Of a DNA stretch of 64,000 bases, positions 60,301 through 64,000 are shown in pieces; the stretch's first letter is position 1, and every line of letters begins with the position of its first letter. Position numbers and translations under genes: made by a program. Location of the stretch: assembly GCA_015680905.1 (NCBI GenBank), contig CM027383.1, forward strand, positions 83,857,001-83,921,000, given 5' to 3'. Under the pieces are notes generated by a model. It was not told the DNA's origin, did no database searches, and worked only from the letters and a program-made list of their open reading frames with translations. The stretch comes from Coptis chinensis. Its lineage: Eukaryota; Streptophyta; Magnoliopsida; Ranunculales; Ranunculaceae.

Positions 60301-61430
60301 TGCAGCTCATGAATCATAGCTTTACTCTGTCTAGTTTTATACAGAGCGTGAAAATAGGCCGAATTTCTTTCGCCTTCTCCAACCCATTTATCCTTGCTTT
60401 TTATTCTCCACAATTGCTGGTGGTTAGACATAGCTTGACAAAGTTGGGCTTCTTTAAGCATAACTTGGTTCACTGCTTGGCTATCCTCCAAGTTCATATC
60501 CACTTCTTGTTGAGCCTGACTCAGTTCCTCCTGGGCTTTTGAGAGATTTATTTCAACATTTCCAAACACTGCAAGGTTCCAAATTTTAAGATCTTTTTTG
60601 AGTCTTTGAAGCTTTTTCATGAGCACTACCATCGGGGTTCCGTACAAGCACTAGTTCCAGCTGGTAAAGACAGTCTGCAGGAAGGTTGGATGAGTAATCC
60701 AAAATTTATTGAATCTAAAAGGAGCGTTACCTGGCCTGGGAATCTGAACAAAATCACCGTACAGGGGGGAATGATTAGACGCCACTCTGCAAAGCACTTA
60801 GTACCTCCAGCCCGTGAACTTGTAGTTCCAAGCATTATTAACCAGAATGCGATTGAGCATAGACACTATTCTGCCAGCTCCAGCTTGATTATTACACCAA
60901 GTGAAAGTTTGGTCCTGGGAATTGGCCTGCATGAGGCAACAATCATTAATCATATTGTGGAATTCTTCCATTGCCAACCTCATCGGAAGTTTCCCTCCCC
61001 TTTTCTCTAAATAGCTTAGGACACAGTTAAAGTCCCCTGCAACCATCTATGGCAAATCCGTCTTCATAGCCACCAATTCAGCCCAGAGTTGGCTTCTGTG
61101 GAGCATTAGGCTGTGGGCATGAACAAAAGACATGATAACACCTTCTATCTCAATTGTTATTTGCTGCCTTAAAGAGTGTACAAGGTTTATTTGCAATCCT
61201 CTCTTATACAATATCCAAAGGTTGCCTGTTCTATCGACTTCATCATTGTTGAAAAAGAACTCATCATAGTCAGGTAAACCCATTTTCAAAACTGAGTCTG
61301 TCTCCAGCTTTACCAAAGGTTCAACCAGACAAATAACATCAAACTGAAATTTCTTAACCATGTTACGGATCCTCTCCATGGCTTGATCCTTTGTAACTCC
61401 CCTAATGTTCCAATAGAGTGGCGTCATTAA
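57330..61430 (-). pseudogene. LINE 2 ORF2: endonuclease, reverse transcriptase, RNase H
   Basis: The endonuclease starts MTPLYWNIRGVTKDQAMERI near 61427 and continues past a TAG (61047-61049) into MVAGDFNCVLS. A linker follows with a frameshift near 60647 and a coiled-coil-like segment (60231-60600). The reverse transcriptase shows SSPGPDGFSGYFYHA, NFLSLIPK, RPICLSNF, SPQQAGFIPG and KIDISQAFDTLSWEF. A TAG at 59518-59520 falls before GDPLSPLLFA; the catalytic LLFADDIILF lies near 59375, with another TAG near 59287. Post-RT, zf-RVT and the RNase H core KINTDGAAKGNPGQAGYG (near 57790) and VESDAAT end at 57330. Three or more stops and frameshifts mean no active protein, though domain order is complete. 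Confidence 0.88.
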
Positions 61431-62368
61431 TGGGATGGTTTAGATTTTTGCACCTGTACTTTCGGTAAGGATCGAGCTTGTGAACTCGTGCCTTCCCCTT
61501 TTTTTGGTCTTCCCTTACCTCTTTTCACTGGTAACTGGACTGGGGCAGTTTCAACTAGATCACCCCACCTCCCTGACACGAAGCCAACTTCTCTAACCAA
61601 CTCATCCTGCATCTCGGGGACATTGTCCTCAGAGTCAAGAGTACTGAAGTTGTTACTGGTATTCACTTCACACCTTAGCGGTACCTCTAAAACAAAAGGT
61701 ACAATGGCAATTACTAACGCCTCGCTAACGCTCGATTCTTGGTGATCTAGATCCTCTGAAAATTCCCCATCAGTCTGTTGTTGTGGCTGTGGTTGTGCAT
61801 CTTCAAAGTGTTCTATCGAATCATCATCGTTTTCCTAATTTGTCTCTTGCTGTTCATTTTCCCTCTCAGATTCAGGCACCTGATGAACTTCGTGCACCTC
61901 ATCATGCTCACCTGATGTCTCACCATGTTCCTTTGTTCCTTGTTACCTCTGCTTCCTCTTTAGTTTTTTCCTCTGGCTTTTTGAGAGATGCTGGGTAAAC
62001 TCAGCCCCCTCAACCCGAGTTGATGCCTCCTTATCCAATTTTCCTTTGTTGGGAGCCTGAGCTTAGGCTGATGGATTGGGGGTGCTGGTTTAATCCTTAT
62101 CTAATGCAACTTTAAGATGTCTGCACTCCGAGACGAAATGCCCAATACCCTTACAATGTGAACAAAATTTGGGCATCTTTTTAACTTCCACTTTTTGCCA
62201 GAACTGGATGTCAGAATCCTCTACTTCCACCCAGATTCTCTCAGGTATTGGCTTCGATAGATCCATGTCACAAAGGACCATGGCATATAACCCATTAGTT
62301 ATATTTGCAGTGGTATCATCAATATGTAATGGTCTACCCACCGTTTTGCCCAGAGCTATCAGAGTTTT
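61427..62368 (-). pseudogene. LINE 2 ORF1-like protein with CCHC zinc knuckle
   Basis: ORF1 proteins of plant L1 elements bind element RNA. From the LTR junction leftwards: KTLIALGKTVGRPLHID (DUF4283-like end), MDLSKPIPERIWVEVEDSD, then the knuckle FCSHCKGIGHFVSEC (CX2CX4HX4C, near 62140). Beyond a frame change near 62090 lies a Ser/Glu/His-rich linker and a basic tail KRGKGRPKKGEG (near 61505) before the stop at 61427. The first part of the protein lies beyond the LTR insertion, off the window. Confidence 0.75.
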
Positions 62369-63879
62369 TGTCACACCCCAAATTTCCAGAAAATTCAAAT
62401 AGGGAATTATCCAAGATATAATTATCTCAATCGTCACCCTATTCCATATTCTGAAAACCCAGGATGAAACGAAACCCTAATAACCCATTCCTAAACATGA
62501 TATAGAAAAAAGATCAAATTAAAACCAAAAGAACAACTCTTAATGTACAACTTCAAGAATTACTAAACAACTCTATTACATCTGTTTCAAATCAAGACTT
62601 TATACTTTATAAAACTTATACCAGTAAGACTCCAAGAGCGAATCCAAATCAAACGTCTTCATCCACTGCAGTCCACCTATGTTCCCAAAAACACACCCAT
62701 GTTGCCAAAATAAAGCAAATATGGGTCAGCAAAATAGAATTTGCTGGTATGAGTAGACTAACAACATAAAAACAATTCCATACTTTAATTATCCCAACAA
62801 ATAATTTATATGTACCCATAACTTAATCATTCTCAGCTTGGAAGATAGGTAGTTCCGTCATTTCAACCGGCATAGTTTCTTCCCAAGCAAGAATTCCATT
62901 ATATTAACTCATTATAATAACTCATCTTAATAACTTAATAATTGAATTAAATCTTACCGATATCCACTTCTATATAAGGGTAGGACAGCGCCCCTGCACA
63001 AAATATTATTAAGTCCTACCCTCCTGCAAACGGAAGTTAGAAATTCTAAATAAACATATGTAGATATCCTATAAGTATTCAAAAGCAAGTCCAAGCACAC
63101 CCGTACAATCAAATCAATTTCTTTTATTAATTAATCAATTACTTTTCTTATACACCCACCCTTTAGTACCTACTCCACGATTTGCACTCCACACATTTGC
63201 CAAATCACACATTTCTATGTGCCTCTCTCTCTCTCTCCGAATACCACGATATCATAGCCATCTCTGGGCTTTCATACACATACTTCACAACCTCTTCGAG
63301 CATATAAACTCAGGTCATTCATGGCATATTCAATGAATACCTTAGGTCATTCCCGCTACATATAAGGAATACCTTTCATATCACTAACGAGTCATTCATG
63401 GCACATTCAATGAATACATTGGGTCATTCCCGCCACATTCAAGGAATACCCACCTACATTCCCGTACACTTAAGGAATACAACCCACCCACAAGGCGAAT
63501 GCCTTAGTTCCTCTCTAAGGCGGCTTTTCACATGACATCATTAGTCATAAACATTTCAATTCAATTATTTTCATCAAAGATGCGTAGAGAGATCTAAAGA
63601 TGTGGGTGACACAATAAATTTTCACCGGACACTTTTACACCGAATTTAACACTCAAAAGTAATCATTTATTATAATATTTTTATTATAAATTAAACATCG
63701 TCTCAAGTAATAGAATCATTAATAAAGATTCTAAACACAAAAACCAATCAACTCACCTCATTATCCATTATATAAATCATAGATATCCCGATTCTCAATT
63801 ATGATTAACATGTTAATTAAATGCCTCGTGAATACCTTTTAAACCACCACAAGCACGTACACAATTAAGTATTAACATT
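62369..63879. repeat. LTR of a Ty3-type retrotransposon inserted in LINE 2
   Basis: It starts TGTCACACCCCAAATTT directly inside the ORF1 frame of LINE 2, with GTTTT as the preceding five bases. TGTCACACCCC/GGGGTGTGACA termini are typical of some long-LTR Ty3 (Tekay/Del-like) elements. No coding frame is seen in 1.5 kb, in keeping with LTR sequence. The other end and TSD are outside the window, so orientation is open. Confidence 0.6.
63316..63480. repeat. Tandem repeats within the LTR
   Basis: A unit of about 74 bp containing GTCATTCATGGCA, TTCAATGAATAC and GGTCATTCCCGC...AAGGAATACC occurs twice, plus a partial third copy. This is the kind of internal tandem repeat found in long plant LTRs. 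Confidence 0.75.
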
Positions 63880-64000
63880 CACTACTAAAAAAAGGGCTTT
63901 TTATGACAGCTTTTAGCTATCATGAAATACATATCATGACACTTTCTGATTGAAAAACTAGTCGTCATTACTGGGGGTGTCATAAAAAGTCAACCAAAAC
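63880..64000 (+). mobile_element. 5' end of a second CACTA element, cut by the window end
   Basis: CACTACTAAAAAAAGGGC from 63880 matches the CACTA terminus. The following TTTTTATGACAGC and GTCATAAAAAGTC motifs are inverted subterminal repeats like those of the element at 19450, though not the same family. ATT (63877-63879) would be the left TSD. Confidence 0.75.

Larger units (their letters stand above)
57241..62368 (-). mobile_element. L1-type LINE inserted in the PMD gene (LINE 2)
   Basis: The element runs leftwards. Its A-tail appears as the T-run at 57240-57247, directly after PMD codons. It contains ORF1 with a CCHC knuckle and ORF2 with endonuclease, reverse transcriptase, zf-RVT and RNase H. 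The upstream part of ORF1 is separated by the LTR insertion at 62369. At more than 5.1 kb visible it is much more complete than the LINE at 51756-54195 and belongs to a different family (SPQQAGFI versus SPSQSVF in the RT). Confidence 0.88.

Noticed and set aside
1..64000. CRISPR arrays, rRNA or tRNA genes
   Set aside because: No regularly spaced repeats with unique spacers and no recognisable rRNA or tRNA segments; the tandem repeats found are contiguous minisatellites.

Overview
This window reads as nuclear DNA from a flowering plant, probably a eudicot. It is AT-rich and gene-poor, and almost everything recognisable is a plant transposable element: a Helitron with HEL and RPA genes, Ty3 and Ty1/copia LTR retrotransposon remains, L1-type LINEs with RNase H, CACTA elements, a hAT MITE, and MULE-like or foldback elements carrying captured host gene pieces. 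The only host-type open frame of any length is the start of a plant-mobile-domain gene at 56513, and a LINE cuts it. No rRNA, tRNA, CRISPR array or prokaryotic operon was seen. Species cannot be named from this.

Layout. 1-1240: remnant of a minus-strand LTR retrotransposon (PBS plus a short LTR). 1241-5325: unrecognised sequence ending in a Helitron 3' hairpin and CTAG. 5326-35142: a large Helitron joined head to tail to the previous one. It carries a broken Rep/helicase gene (5655-11688), an unidentified coding-like stretch, an RPA-like gene (14231-30836) and a probable SGT1/ecdysoneless fragment (31605-31878). Intron 1 of the RPA gene holds a 14.4-kb gag-protease LTR retrotransposon (14461-28897, TSD ACTGA). 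That element is itself split between gag and protease by a 5.6-kb CACTA element (19450-25062, TSD GTT), which contains a decayed Ulp1-like piece and possibly an old LTR. The Helitron ends inside a copia LTR, whose PBS is at 35377-35388.

35672-49128: two related long-inverted-repeat elements (A and B) next to TA microsatellites. Element B has arms of about 2.76 kb, and each arm holds the same truncated cytosolic fructose-bisphosphate aldolase pseudogene and a piece of a second, unnamed plant gene. Both elements carry minisatellites whose unit is palindromic, and B also has a striking 0.7-kb array of a second palindrome. 49134-51600: a foldback MITE, then a hAT MITE with an 8-bp TSD in a PPR-like fragment. 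51756-54195: a 5'-truncated LINE. 56513-57240: the PMD gene, cut by a second LINE (57241-62368). That LINE is cut by an LTR-type sequence beginning TGTCACACCCC (62369), which is cut by another CACTA end (63880) that leaves the window.

The window is therefore two nested insertion stacks flanking a pair of foldback elements. Nearly all coding frames are decayed. Several premature stops look like C-to-T or G-to-A changes, as expected of methylated, silenced repeats. The items most worth following up are the inverted-duplicated aldolase fragment (a potential long-hairpin source of small RNA against a housekeeping gene), the palindromic minisatellites, the permuted inverted repeat at 13572-13672, and the gag-protease-only retrotransposon with three polypurine-tract copies.
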